Source of the DNA: Devosia sp.
Lineage (GTDB): Bacteria > Pseudomonadota > Alphaproteobacteria > Rhizobiales > Devosiaceae
DNA length: 18,575 bases
Reading direction: 5' to 3'
NCBI GenBank assembly: GCA_011322005.1
Contig: DROE01000180.1
Location: 1-18,575, forward strand
Shown: one piece after another, positions 1-10,269 of the stretch
Layout of the letters: the number at the start of each line of letters is the position of its first letter
How positions within the stretch are numbered: the stretch's first letter is position 1
Position numbers and translations under genes: made by a program
Notes under the pieces: generated by a model
Told to the model about the DNA's origin: nothing
Databases searched by the model: none
Seen by the model: only the letters and a program-made list of their open reading frames with translations

Positions 1-798
1 CATTTCATTACCGCCGTTAAGCGTCAGTCAGCACTGGCTTTCAAGGAATGGCTGCGCCAGATCGACCTGCTGTTGATTGACGACCTGCAATTTCTCCAGG
101 GCAAGTCAGCCACCGAATTTGGTCACACGCTTTCGGTGCTCATCACCGGAGCCAGACAGGTGGTTGTCGCCGGAGATGCTCCTCCGCGCGACCTTGAGAT
201 GCTCGACGAACGTGTGCGCTCCCGCCTCTCGGGTGGTCTGGTGGTGCCCATCGCCAAATTTGATCTGGATTTGCGTCGCGCTATTGTAAGCCGACGTGCA
301 GAGATTGCCGCGACACGTTTTCCCGGCATCATATTTCCCCCTGCGGTCGTTGAGTATATAGCGCTTTCGGTTACCTCTCACGGGCGCGACCTTGACGGGG
401 CCGTCAATCGCCTCGTTGCCGCCAACCATCTCACCGGGGAGGCCATCACCGTACCGCTGGCCGAAAAGACCCTTGCCGACCTTATCCGAACCCGCGAAGC
501 GCCCCGGGTGCGTATCGACGACATCCTGCGCATCGTTTCGCGCCATTTTAAGATCCCGCGCACCGATTTGCTTTCGTCGCGCCGGTCGCGAGATATTGTG
601 CGCCCGCGACAGATAGCCATGTATCTGGCCAAGTCTTTGACCTCGCGATCCCTCCCCGAAATAGGCCGTCGTTTCGGTGGAAGGGATCACACGACGGTTC
701 TCCACTCAGTCCGCAAGGTCGAGCAGTTGATGCAGGACGATGGTGATCTGTGTCAGGAGATTGAGCTGTTAAAGCGCATGCTGGCCGAACTGGAGTAG
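1..798 (+). CDS. dnaA: Chromosomal replication initiator DnaA, 3' part (N-terminus outside window)
   Basis: DnaA is the AAA+ ATPase that binds DnaA boxes at oriC, melts the origin and loads the replicative helicase. The frame is open from base 1 and gives 265 residues to a TAG stop, so the N-terminal domains and Walker A lie upstream of the window. Visible in order: Walker B (LLLIDDLQF, about residues 23-31), the sensor-I region VVVAGDAPP, an SRLSGGL arginine-finger-like region, the LDGAVNRL sensor-II region, and the DNA-binding domain IV with the diagnostic GGRDHTTVLHSVRKVE near the C-terminus. An internal ATG at 73 falls inside Walker B and is not a true start. It is followed after 40 nt by the ABC-F gene and heads the replication cluster. 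Identity is secure; the truncation comes from the window edge. Confidence 0.97.
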   Translation, partial: HFITAVKRQSALAFKEWLRQIDLLLIDDLQFLQGKSATEFGHTLSVLITGARQVVVAGDAPPRDLEMLDERVRSRLSGGLVVPIAKFDLDLRRAIVSRRAEIAATRFPGIIFPPAVVEYIALSVTSHGRDLDGAVNRLVAANHLTGEAITVPLAEKTLADLIRTREAPRVRIDDILRIVSRHFKIPRTDLLSSRRSRDIVRPRQIAMYLAKSLTSRSLPEIGRRFGGRDHTTVLHSVRKVEQLMQDDGDLCQEIELLKRMLAELE

Positions 799-838
799 GC
801 AAGACAGACCTCCTGCCCTAACCGGTAATCCACACCCC

Positions 839-2647
839 ATGGCGCCACCGCTTCTTGCCCTGCAAAATGTTTCCCTGAGCTTTGGCGGCGCCCCTGTGCT
901 GGGCGAGGCCTCTTTTTCTGTTTCCCCCGGCGAGCGTCTGGCGCTGGTGGGGCGCAACGGTTCGGGCAAGTCCACCCTGCTCAAAATAGCCGCAGGCATG
1001 ATTGAAGCCGACCACGGCACCCGCTTTATTCAACCCGGCACAACGCTTCAATACCTGCCCCAGGAGCCTGACCTTTGCGCCTTCGCCACGACCCTGGATT
1101 ATGTAGAGCATGGTCTGGGGCCGGGGCAGGATCCCTACCGGGCCTCCTATCTGCTCGAGCGCCTGCGCTTGAGTGGAAAGGAAAAAACCAGCCAGCTTTC
1201 AGGAGGCGAAACCCGGCGCGCCGCCCTTGCCCGTGTGCTGGCCCCCGAGCCCGACGTGCTGCTGCTCGATGAACCGACCAACCACCTCGACCTGCCCGCC
1301 ATTGAATGGCTGGAGGCTGAATTGAAATCCATCAAAAGCGCGCTGGTCATTATTTCCCACGACCGGACGTTTCTTAAAGCTCTCACGCGCAAAACGCTGT
1401 GGCTCGATGCCGGGCGGACCCGGCAGTTCGACCGGGGGTTTGTGCATTTCGAAAAATGGCGGGACGGTGTGCTTGACGAAGAGGAACTCGCCCGCCACAA
1501 GCTGGGGCGCAAGGTTGTGGCCGAGGAGCACTGGCTGCGCTACGGAGTGACCGCGCGCCGCAAGCGCAATGTGCGTCGCCTGAGACAGCTCCACCAGTTG
1601 CGCCAGCAGAGCAGCATCTCCAGGAATGCAGGTTCCGAGCTCAGAATCAGCGTCGCTGCCGGCAAACAAAGCGGCACGATCGTCATTGACGCCAAATCCG
1701 TTTCAAAGACAATTGGCAGCCGCACGCTGGTTTCGGACTTTTCCCTGCGGGTGCTTCGGGGCGACCGGGTGGCCATAGTTGGACCCAACGGTGTTGGCAA
1801 AACCACGCTGATAAATCTGCTCACCGGCAATTCGGCCCCCGACACCGGGGAGGTGCGGCTTGGCGCCAACATTGAACTTGCCCTGCTCGACCAGACCCGT
1901 TCGGCTCTGGAACCCCGCACAAGCCTTGGGGATGCCCTGACCGGAGGCGGCAGGGACACGGTTCTCATCAATGGTGTCCAGAAGCATGTCATCGCCTACA
2001 TGAAGGACTTTCTTTTCACCCCCGAGCAGCTGACCACACCGCTTGGTGTCCTCTCCGGCGGCGAGCGCGCCCGGGTCATGCTGGCACGCGCCCTGGCGCT
2101 GCCTTCCAACGTTCTGGTGCTGGACGAACCCACCAATGATCTTGATCTGGAGACCCTGGACCTGCTTCAGGAAACCATCTCGGATTATCCCGGCACAGTG
2201 CTTGTGGTCAGCCACGACCGTGATTTCATTGACCGTGTCGCCACACTTACCCTGATTGCCGAAGGCGAGGGACGCTGGACATCGTACGCCGGAGGGTATT
2301 CGGATATGGTTGGCATTCGCGGATCCGGTGTCAGAGGGACTCCTGTTCCCCGGGAAACCACAAAAGCAAAGGCCGCCTCTCTCCGGTCCCCGCCAGTGCA
2401 AAAAAAGCGCAAGCTATCGTTCAGGCAAAAGCACGCCCTGGAAACCCTGCCCGGAAAAATGTCCAGGCTTTTGACCCGGATCAAGCAGTTGGAAGCGCTT
2501 CTGTCCGATCCTGCCCTTTTTGGGCGCGACCCGGAGGAGTTTGCCCGGGCCAGCGCTGAGTTGAGCCAAAAACAGGACGAACACGACGAAATAGAGAACC
2601 AATGGCTCGAACTTGAGATATTGCGCGAGGAAATTGAAGGAAAATAA
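839..2647 (+). CDS. uup: ABC-F family ATPase, Uup-like, between dnaA and dnaN
   Basis: This is a soluble ABC-F protein of 602 residues with two nucleotide-binding domains and no membrane segments. Domain 1 has Walker A GRNGSGKST (38-46), signature LSGGE (120-124) and Walker B LLLDEPTNHLD. Domain 2 has Walker A GPNGVGKTT (315-323), signature LSGGE (405-409) and VLVLDEPTNDLD. A basic linker joins them, and the last 70 or so residues form a charged, coiled-coil-like tail (MSRLLTRIKQLEALL and following), as in the Uup branch. Family members act on ribosomes; E. coli Uup is also linked to branched DNA and to suppression of transposon precise excision. The ATG at 839 has no strong Shine-Dalgarno. 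The gene starts 40 nt after dnaA, which suggests co-transcription. It could be another ABC-F subgroup; the subgroup call rests on the C-terminal tail. Confidence 0.9.
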   Translation: MAPPLLALQNVSLSFGGAPVLGEASFSVSPGERLALVGRNGSGKSTLLKIAAGMIEADHGTRFIQPGTTLQYLPQEPDLCAFATTLDYVEHGLGPGQDPYRASYLLERLRLSGKEKTSQLSGGETRRAALARVLAPEPDVLLLDEPTNHLDLPAIEWLEAELKSIKSALVIISHDRTFLKALTRKTLWLDAGRTRQFDRGFVHFEKWRDGVLDEEELARHKLGRKVVAEEHWLRYGVTARRKRNVRRLRQLHQLRQQSSISRNAGSELRISVAAGKQSGTIVIDAKSVSKTIGSRTLVSDFSLRVLRGDRVAIVGPNGVGKTTLINLLTGNSAPDTGEVRLGANIELALLDQTRSALEPRTSLGDALTGGGRDTVLINGVQKHVIAYMKDFLFTPEQLTTPLGVLSGGERARVMLARALALPSNVLVLDEPTNDLDLETLDLLQETISDYPGTVLVVSHDRDFIDRVATLTLIAEGEGRWTSYAGGYSDMVGIRGSGVRGTPVPRETTKAKAASLRSPPVQKKRKLSFRQKHALETLPGKMSRLLTRIKQLEALLSDPALFGRDPEEFARASAELSQKQDEHDEIENQWLELEILREEIEGK

Positions 2648-2721
2648 CCCATTTTGCCCCAACTTCCGTGAGCAATTCCCTGTTGGGTCTTGCCTTTTGC
2701 GCACCGGTGGGCAAGTTTCAC

Positions 2722-2778
2722 TTCCCTTCGTTTTTTTGGGCTGTTTTGCCATTGCGCGGAAGAGCAACGCGAAGGGAA
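2722..2778. promoter_or_regulatory. Inverted repeat in the dnaN leader
   Basis: A perfect 9-nt inverted repeat, ttcccttcg (2722-2730) and cgaagggaa (2770-2778), encloses a 39-nt loop that has its own short ttgc/gcaa pairing and a T7 run. It ends 24 nt before the dnaN ATG. A possible weak promoter lies on the right side (TTGCGC at 2752-2757, 18 nt, GAATAT at 2776-2781). The structure may be an operator, a leader hairpin or a 3' structure of the ABC-F mRNA; the sequence alone does not decide. Confidence 0.4.
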
Positions 2779-2802
2779 TATGGATTAAGGGACTTAAACG
2801 CC

Positions 2803-3921
2803 ATGAAAGTGACGCTGGAACGCAACCATCTGCTCAAATCTCTGGGCCATGTCCACCGGGTGGTCGAGCGCCGAAACACCTATCCCATTCTGGCCAATGT
2901 GCTGATTGAAGCGGAGGACAATGCCCTGAAGTTGCGGGCCACCGACCTTGACATCGAGGTAACCGAAACCGTGCCCGCAATGGTTTCGACGTCTGGCGCA
3001 ACCACGGTTCCCGCCCATACGCTGTTTGAGATTGTGCGCAAGCTGGCCGACGGGGCCGAGGTGCATATTGAAACCGACGGGGCCGAGCAGATGCGCATCA
3101 ACTCCGGGCGCTCGCGGTTTTTTCTCTCCTGCCTGTCCCCCGATGGTTTCCCTGACCTGAAATCGGGCGACTTCCCCCATGAGTTTTCAATTCCGGCCCC
3201 CGACCTGGCAGGACTTATCGCCCGCACTCAGTTTGCCATTTCCAACGAAGAAACCCGCTATTATCTCAACGGCATCTATTTCCATACCATTGAGGAGAAC
3301 GGCGCCCAGCTTTTGCGCGCCGCCGCCACCGACGGCCACCGGCTGGCCCGCACCGATGTGGCCGCCCCTGCCGGGTCTGAAGCCATGCCCGGCATCATCG
3401 TGCCGCGCAAGGCGGTGACCGAAGTGCAAAAGCTGCTCGACGGGGTGGAAGGCGATGTGGAGATTGAACTCTCCGACACGAAAATCCGCATCTCTTTGGG
3501 CGAGGTTGTTTTGCTATCAAAACTCATAGAAGGCACCTTCCCCGATTACGAACGCGTGATGCCCAAGAACAACGACAAGGAAATGCAGGTGGACACCGCG
3601 GGTTTTTCCGCAGCCGTTGACCGTGTTTCAACCATTGCGTCTGAGCGTGGCGGAAAAGCGGTCAAGCTGTCATTGAATGAAGGCATGCTCGAACTCTCCG
3701 TCACCAACCCCGAACATGGTAATGCCACCGAAGAACTGCCCGTGCACTATGAGGATGACAGCTTTGAAATCGGCTTCAATGCCCGCTACCTGCTTGATAT
3801 TCTGGCTCAGATAAAGTCTGAGAACGCGGTTTTTCTGTTCGGCGACAGCGGTGCCCCCACCCTTGTCAGGGACGAGAAAGAAGCCAACGCCCTTTATGTG
3901 CTGATGCCCATGCGGGTGTGA
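2803..3921 (+). CDS. dnaN: DNA polymerase III sliding clamp, beta subunit DnaN
   Basis: DnaN is the ring-shaped clamp that tethers DNA polymerase III and other polymerases and repair factors to DNA. The 372-residue product matches the usual length and begins MKVTLERNHLLKSLGHVHRVVERRN, with the typical NTYPILANVLIEA and LKLRATDLDIEV of clamp domain 1. It ends LYVLMPMRV, the hallmark C-terminus beside the partner-binding cleft. An in-frame GTG at 2668 would add 45 residues that look unlike any DnaN N-terminus and would translate the inverted repeat, so the ATG at 2803 is chosen. An AAGGGA ribosome-binding site lies about 10 nt upstream. It is separated from dnaA by the ABC-F gene and followed by recF after 58 nt. 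Confidence 0.97.
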   Translation: MKVTLERNHLLKSLGHVHRVVERRNTYPILANVLIEAEDNALKLRATDLDIEVTETVPAMVSTSGATTVPAHTLFEIVRKLADGAEVHIETDGAEQMRINSGRSRFFLSCLSPDGFPDLKSGDFPHEFSIPAPDLAGLIARTQFAISNEETRYYLNGIYFHTIEENGAQLLRAAATDGHRLARTDVAAPAGSEAMPGIIVPRKAVTEVQKLLDGVEGDVEIELSDTKIRISLGEVVLLSKLIEGTFPDYERVMPKNNDKEMQVDTAGFSAAVDRVSTIASERGGKAVKLSLNEGMLELSVTNPEHGNATEELPVHYEDDSFEIGFNARYLLDILAQIKSENAVFLFGDSGAPTLVRDEKEANALYVLMPMRV

Positions 3922-3979
3922 GCGCCAGCAGGGGAGTTTTGTTGCACAGGGGCGGTGTGGCCGTTAAAGACAGGCATCC

Positions 3980-5104
3980 ATGGCAAAACCAGACCGCTAC
4001 ATTTCCCGGCTGCGCCTGACCGGGTTTCGCAATTACGCCACAGCGGCTCTGGACATCGACCACCGCCACGTGGTGCTGAGCGGGGCCAATGGCGCGGGCA
4101 AAACCAATCTCATCGAAGCCCTGTCCCTGTTTTCCCCGGGGCGGGGCTTGCGCGGCGCACCTTTTGATACGCTGTCCCAGACCGGGGGTGAAGGCATATG
4201 GGCGGTGGCCGCAACCATCGAAACACCCGACGGGCCTGTTGATATCGGCACCGGCAACGCCGGCATCGAAAGTGGACGCCGTGTGCGCATAAATGGCGTC
4301 AACGCCAAAGCGGTCGAGGACCTTGGCGCCTATCTTCGCCTGCTCTGGCTCACCCCGGCAATGGATGGACTGTTTACCGGCCCTGCCGCCGACCGTCGAC
4401 GTTTTCTGGACCGTCTGGTGATGACCCTCATCCCCGATCATGGGCTCTCGGTCGCAGCCTTTGATAAAGCCATGCGCCAGCGCAACCGCCTGCTTGAAGA
4501 GAATGCCGACCCGGCCTGGACTGCCGCTATTGAAGCCCAGATGGCCGGATTTGCCGCCGCCATATATTTTGCCCGCACCGATGCCTTGGGTCATCTCCAG
4601 CATCTGGCCGGCGCAGATATGGAAAGTGCCTTCCCCGCGGCCCTTCTTGCGCTGACTCCGCTTTTCAAGGAAGGCGAGAGCTTTGCCTCCTCCACTGCCC
4701 TTGAACAGGCCCTTGTTGAACGCTGGCGGGACAGCCGCCATGAGGACCGGGCGGCCCGACGCACCTTGGTTGGCCCTCACCGCATTGATTTAAGAGTTGC
4801 ACACGCGCAAAAGGCCATGCCCGCGCGCCTGTGCTCCACCGGCGAGCAAAAAGGGCTGCTCATCGGGCTGGTGCTGGCCCACGCCCGGCTGGTTGCCGCC
4901 ATGACCGGCCTGACCCCGCTTTTGCTGCTCGATGAAATCGCCGCCCATCTTGACCCCTTGCGCCGCGCCGCCCTGTTTGATGCTCTTGACCATCTCAACA
5001 CGCAGGTATGGATGACCGGCACCGATCCGGTTCTGTTCAAGGAAATGGCTCCCGACGCGCAGAATATCATGGTCATTGATGGTGCCCTGCATCAGTTGGG
5101 TTAG
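3980..5104 (+). CDS. recF: DNA replication and repair protein RecF
   Basis: RecF is an SMC/ABC-like ATPase that works with RecO and RecR to load RecA at gapped DNA and stalled forks. The 374-residue product has an N-terminal RLRLTGFRNYA, Walker A GANGAGKT (35-42), the ABC-type signature STGEQKGLLIGLVLAHARL, and Walker B PLLLLDEIAAHLD near the C-terminus. The length is normal for the family. It follows dnaN by 58 nt and precedes gyrB by 123 nt, the classic dnaN-recF-gyrB order. The ribosome-binding site is weak (acagg). No anomalies seen. Confidence 0.96.
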   Translation: MAKPDRYISRLRLTGFRNYATAALDIDHRHVVLSGANGAGKTNLIEALSLFSPGRGLRGAPFDTLSQTGGEGIWAVAATIETPDGPVDIGTGNAGIESGRRVRINGVNAKAVEDLGAYLRLLWLTPAMDGLFTGPAADRRRFLDRLVMTLIPDHGLSVAAFDKAMRQRNRLLEENADPAWTAAIEAQMAGFAAAIYFARTDALGHLQHLAGADMESAFPAALLALTPLFKEGESFASSTALEQALVERWRDSRHEDRAARRTLVGPHRIDLRVAHAQKAMPARLCSTGEQKGLLIGLVLAHARLVAAMTGLTPLLLLDEIAAHLDPLRRAALFDALDHLNTQVWMTGTDPVLFKEMAPDAQNIMVIDGALHQLG

Positions 5105-7681
<2,577 letters not shown>

Positions 7682-7743
7682 ATCGTCTCGTTATTATGAG
7701 CAGTGAAACGACGAAACAATCCGGAAAAATTTCATCACCAGAA

Positions 7744-7780
7744 CTGGATTGCCATGCGCCTGTTGGCGTTCGCAATGACG
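7744..7780. repeat. REP-like palindromic element (gcaatgacg type)
   Basis: An imperfect inverted repeat: attgc (7748-7752) pairs with gcaat (7772-7776), and inner gcgcc pairs with ggcg around a tgtt loop. Read on the minus strand it begins cgtcattgcgaacgcc and ends ggcaatcca. This resembles a widespread bacterial intergenic repeat with the ends gtcattgcga and gcaatc. The family assignment is from memory; the dyad is visible directly. Confidence 0.5.
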
Positions 7781-7821
7781 ACGAAAAATGAACCCCGCCT
7801 TTCGTGTAGCGACACTTTTTT

Positions 7822-7858
7822 GCCCTCCCCACTTTGTGGAGCGGGGTCGGGGTGGGGG
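7822..7858. repeat. GC-rich intergenic palindromic element
   Basis: A pyrimidine-rich arm (ccctccccac) faces a purine-rich arm (gtggagcggggtcggggtggg) across a short ttt loop. The inner ccac/gtgg pairs are perfect and the outer part pairs only with shifts. This composition is typical of dispersed GC-rich intergenic repeats in alphaproteobacteria. Copy number cannot be judged from one window. Confidence 0.35.
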
Positions 7859-7997
7859 ATGTCATTTGTTTACACCGGGCCACAAGAACCGGAGGGCGGG
7901 TGCAACAAGGTCTGGTCGCCCTGACATCAGGAGTTTTTGCCGCCCCAAAAGTTAACCCCCCTTAAAGGGGCCACAATTAGCATGGATAGCCTATCAG

Positions 7998-8025
7998 CCG
8001 GGGCTAAAAGCGCTTTTTTCCCCGG
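7998..8025. promoter_or_regulatory. 28-bp dyad upstream of the PBP gene
   Basis: Arms ccgggg (7998-8003) and ccccgg (8020-8025) flank a perfect 12-nt palindrome, aaaagcgctttt (8006-8017). Only two symmetric positions are mismatched over 28 nt. It is followed by a second hairpin, cgccct/agggcg (8034-8051), that ends 11 nt before the chosen PBP start. It could be an operator, a REP unit or an mRNA leader structure. Confidence 0.4.
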
Positions 8026-8062
8026 TATTGAGCCGCCCTTTGGAGAGGGCGTCAGGGTATGG

Positions 8063-10132
8063 ATGGATATTAAATTAAACCCAAAAGACCGGATTGGCGG
8101 CCCCGCAAAAAGCGGGCGCAGGCCTGCGCGTAAGGGCACCAGGCCCCAAAAGGCCCCGACCCGCAAACCCCCTGCCAGCGCCAAAGCTGCCGGTACCCGG
8201 AAAAACGCTCCCAAGAGACGTGGCCGCGCCAAAAAACCCCTGACCTTCTGGCGTGTTATCGGAAAAATGTTCTACTGGGGCATGGTGCTGGGCATCTGGG
8301 CCGGCATCGCTATCGTCGGCATCATTGTCTACTATGCCGTGCAATTGCCCGCCTCCGACAGTTGGGCGGTTCCCGACCGGCCCGCCAACATTCGCATTGT
8401 CGCCGCCAACGGACAGCTCATCTCAAATCGAGGCAAGATGGGGGGAGAAGCGGTGGCTTTTTATGAGTTGCCCGAATATGTGCCCGCCGCCGTTATCGCC
8501 ATCGAGGACCGGCGGTTTTTTGACCATTTCGGCATTGACCTGATTGGCATAACACGAGCGATGATTGGCAACATTCAGGCCGGGCGCATCACCGCCGGGG
8601 GTTCCACAATCACCCAGCAGGTAGCCAAAAACCTGTTTCTGACCCCCGACCAGACCCTGGGGCGCAAGGTGCAGGAGGCACTGCTCGCCATCTGGCTGGA
8701 GCGCAACTACACAAAAGTTGAAATTATCGAGCTTTATCTCAACCGGGTCTATTTCGGGGCTGGAGCCTTCGGCATTGAAGCAGCCTCGCAGCGTTATTTC
8801 GGAAAATCGGCGCGCAATCTTTCCCTTGGCGAGGCCGCCATCATGGCCGGACTGCTCAAGGCTCCTTCACGCCTGTCACCGGACAAAAACCCCGAAGCTT
8901 CCGCCCAGCGCGCCCGGGTGGTGCTCGGGGCCATGGCCGAGGAGGGCTATATTTCCCAGGCCGAAGCCCAGGCCGCCGCCATCGACCCCAACAAACGCAT
9001 TCGCACGCGGGTGGCTGGGGCCGAGTTCTATGTGGCCGACTGGGTTGAAAGCCTGATGGAGTCCTATATCGGCGAAGTGCGAAGTGATGTGATTGTCACC
9101 ACCACCATTGACTGGGATTTGCAGAAATTCGCCGAGTTCACCGTGCGCGAAATGGTGGCCAAGAACGGCGAAGAGCGCAATTTTTCCCAAGGGGCGCTGG
9201 TTTCCATGAACACCGATGGTGCGGTGCAGGCCATTGTCGGGGGAGTTGACTATTCCGACAGCCAGTATAACCGGGCCATAACCGCAAGGCGTCAGCCAGG
9301 TTCTTCCTTCAAGCCCATCGTGTACCTCACGGCACTCGAAGCGGGCTATACCCCCGATACCATCGTCCAGGACGCACCGCTGGACTATGAGGGCTGGCAG
9401 CCCGAAAACTATAACGGCCAGTATGCCGGTGATGTCACCCTGCGCCAGGCCATTGCCTATTCCCTGAACACGGTAGCCGCACGGCTTGCCATCGCCGTGA
9501 CCCCCGAAGCGGTTATCAACACCGCCTATCGCCTTGGCATTTCGTCCGAAATCCAGCCCGTGCCCTCCATTGCCCTGGGAACTGCCGGAATCTCGCTGCT
9601 TGAACTGACGGGAGCCTTTACGCCCTTCGCCAATGGCGGGGTTGGTGTCATACCCCACGTCATCACCTCCATCACTACCACCGAAGGCGAGGTGCTCTAT
9701 CAGAGCATCCCCTCAGGACCGGGCCAGGTTATCGCCCCCGAACAGGTGGCGATGATGAACGACATGCTGGCCTCAGCCATTGAAATCGGCACCGGCAAGA
9801 GCGCCCACCTCGCCGGCTGGCCCATTGCCGGGAAAACCGGCACCACCCAGTCCAACCGCGATGCGGTTTTTGTGGGCTACTCGGCAAGACTTGTCACCGG
9901 CGTCTGGCTGGGCAATGATGATAATTCACCCATGATCCGGGTCGGTGGCGGCTCGCTGCCGGTTGAAATCTGGTCCGAATTCATGACCCGGGCCCATCAG
10001 GGCCTGCCACCAACCGAATTGCCCGGCTCCTACGGTTATGTCCCCCCCCTTGATGTCGATCCCAGTGCCCCCGAACCCGAACCGCAGAGGCGCACGCTCG
10101 TCGACCTGATAAACGACCTGTTCGGGAATTAA
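8063..10132 (+). CDS. mrcA: Bifunctional class A penicillin-binding protein (PBP1A family)
   Basis: This inner-membrane enzyme polymerises lipid II into glycan strands (transglycosylase) and cross-links peptides (transpeptidase). It is 689 residues from MDIKLNPKDR. Order: a very basic, proline- and alanine-rich cytoplasmic tail (1-60), one membrane anchor (about 68-92), a GT51 domain with AIEDRRFFDHFGID (catalytic E148), GGSTITQQVAKN (about 179-190) and LYLNRVYFGAGAFGIEAASQ, then the transpeptidase with SSFK (S414, K417), SLN (467-469) and KTG (591-593). The tail is proline-rich. Upstream in-frame starts at 7937 (TTG) and 7982 (ATG) would translate the palindromes, so the ATG at 8063 with cagggt upstream is preferred, with moderate certainty. 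It appears monocistronic. The exact PBP subtype name is uncertain. Confidence 0.92.
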   Translation: MDIKLNPKDRIGGPAKSGRRPARKGTRPQKAPTRKPPASAKAAGTRKNAPKRRGRAKKPLTFWRVIGKMFYWGMVLGIWAGIAIVGIIVYYAVQLPASDSWAVPDRPANIRIVAANGQLISNRGKMGGEAVAFYELPEYVPAAVIAIEDRRFFDHFGIDLIGITRAMIGNIQAGRITAGGSTITQQVAKNLFLTPDQTLGRKVQEALLAIWLERNYTKVEIIELYLNRVYFGAGAFGIEAASQRYFGKSARNLSLGEAAIMAGLLKAPSRLSPDKNPEASAQRARVVLGAMAEEGYISQAEAQAAAIDPNKRIRTRVAGAEFYVADWVESLMESYIGEVRSDVIVTTTIDWDLQKFAEFTVREMVAKNGEERNFSQGALVSMNTDGAVQAIVGGVDYSDSQYNRAITARRQPGSSFKPIVYLTALEAGYTPDTIVQDAPLDYEGWQPENYNGQYAGDVTLRQAIAYSLNTVAARLAIAVTPEAVINTAYRLGISSEIQPVPSIALGTAGISLLELTGAFTPFANGGVGVIPHVITSITTTEGEVLYQSIPSGPGQVIAPEQVAMMNDMLASAIEIGTGKSAHLAGWPIAGKTGTTQSNRDAVFVGYSARLVTGVWLGNDDNSPMIRVGGGSLPVEIWSEFMTRAHQGLPPTELPGSYGYVPPLDVDPSAPEPEPQRRTLVDLINDLFGN

Positions 10133-10136
10133 CGGA

Positions 10137-10213
10137 GCGTTGCCAGAAAAAGTGGGAACCGGTTTTTCGGTTCGGCAAGGCGACCGCAAAATATCTGGCG
10201 TTGCCAGAAAAAG
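10137..10213. repeat. Intergenic repeat unit with 16-nt direct repeats and two hairpins
   Basis: The 16-mer gcgttgccagaaaaag occurs at 10137-10152 and again, identically, at 10198-10213. Between and within the copies are two hairpins: gaaccg/cggttc with a 6-nt loop (10156-10173), and ctggc-gtt-gccag (10195-10207). The core aagtgggaaccggttttt matches a repeat I recall as common between genes in Rhizobiales. It fills the space between the convergent PBP and metallopeptidase genes. There is no T-tract after the hairpins, so a classic terminator is not supported. Confidence 0.55.
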
Positions 10214-10269
10214 CCAGCCCGTCGGCGTAAGACCGCAAGTGTGCCCGTCAGTGAGAGACTGCAGGCACC

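Larger units (their letters stand above)
7682..8062. other. Gene-free spacer between gyrB and the PBP gene, rich in palindromes
   Basis: About 380 nt with no convincing gene. Short open frames here have no recognisable product and no ribosome-binding site. The stretch holds at least five palindromic units: 7744-7780, 7822-7858, 7956-7970 (cccc-ttaaa-gggg), 7998-8025 and 8034-8051. This points to a mosaic of intergenic repeat elements rather than coding sequence. The promoter of the downstream PBP gene must lie in it, but none could be picked with confidence. Confidence 0.6.

Noticed and set aside
826..834. taatccaca between dnaA and the ABC-F gene, one mismatch from the DnaA box ttatccaca
   Set aside because: A single 8-of-9 match in this gap, with no cluster of boxes or AT-rich unwinding region, is not enough for an autoregulatory box or an origin.
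3866..4780. Long open frame on the minus strand opposite recF (about 300 codons)
   Set aside because: Its composition is that of an antisense shadow in a GC-rich gene and it has no recognisable domain. The plus-strand RecF is certain.
7703..7924. Possible 73-residue protein in the gyrB-PBP gap
   Set aside because: It would read straight through two palindromic repeat units and has no ribosome-binding site or known domain.
8876..9658. Long open frame on the minus strand opposite the PBP gene (260 codons)
   Set aside because: Glycine- and histidine-rich shadow translation with no domain or ribosome-binding site. The PBP frame carries all catalytic motifs.
10156..10173. Terminator after the PBP gene
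   Set aside because: The gaaccg/cggttc hairpin has its T-run in the loop rather than after the stem, so it fits a repeat unit better than an intrinsic terminator.
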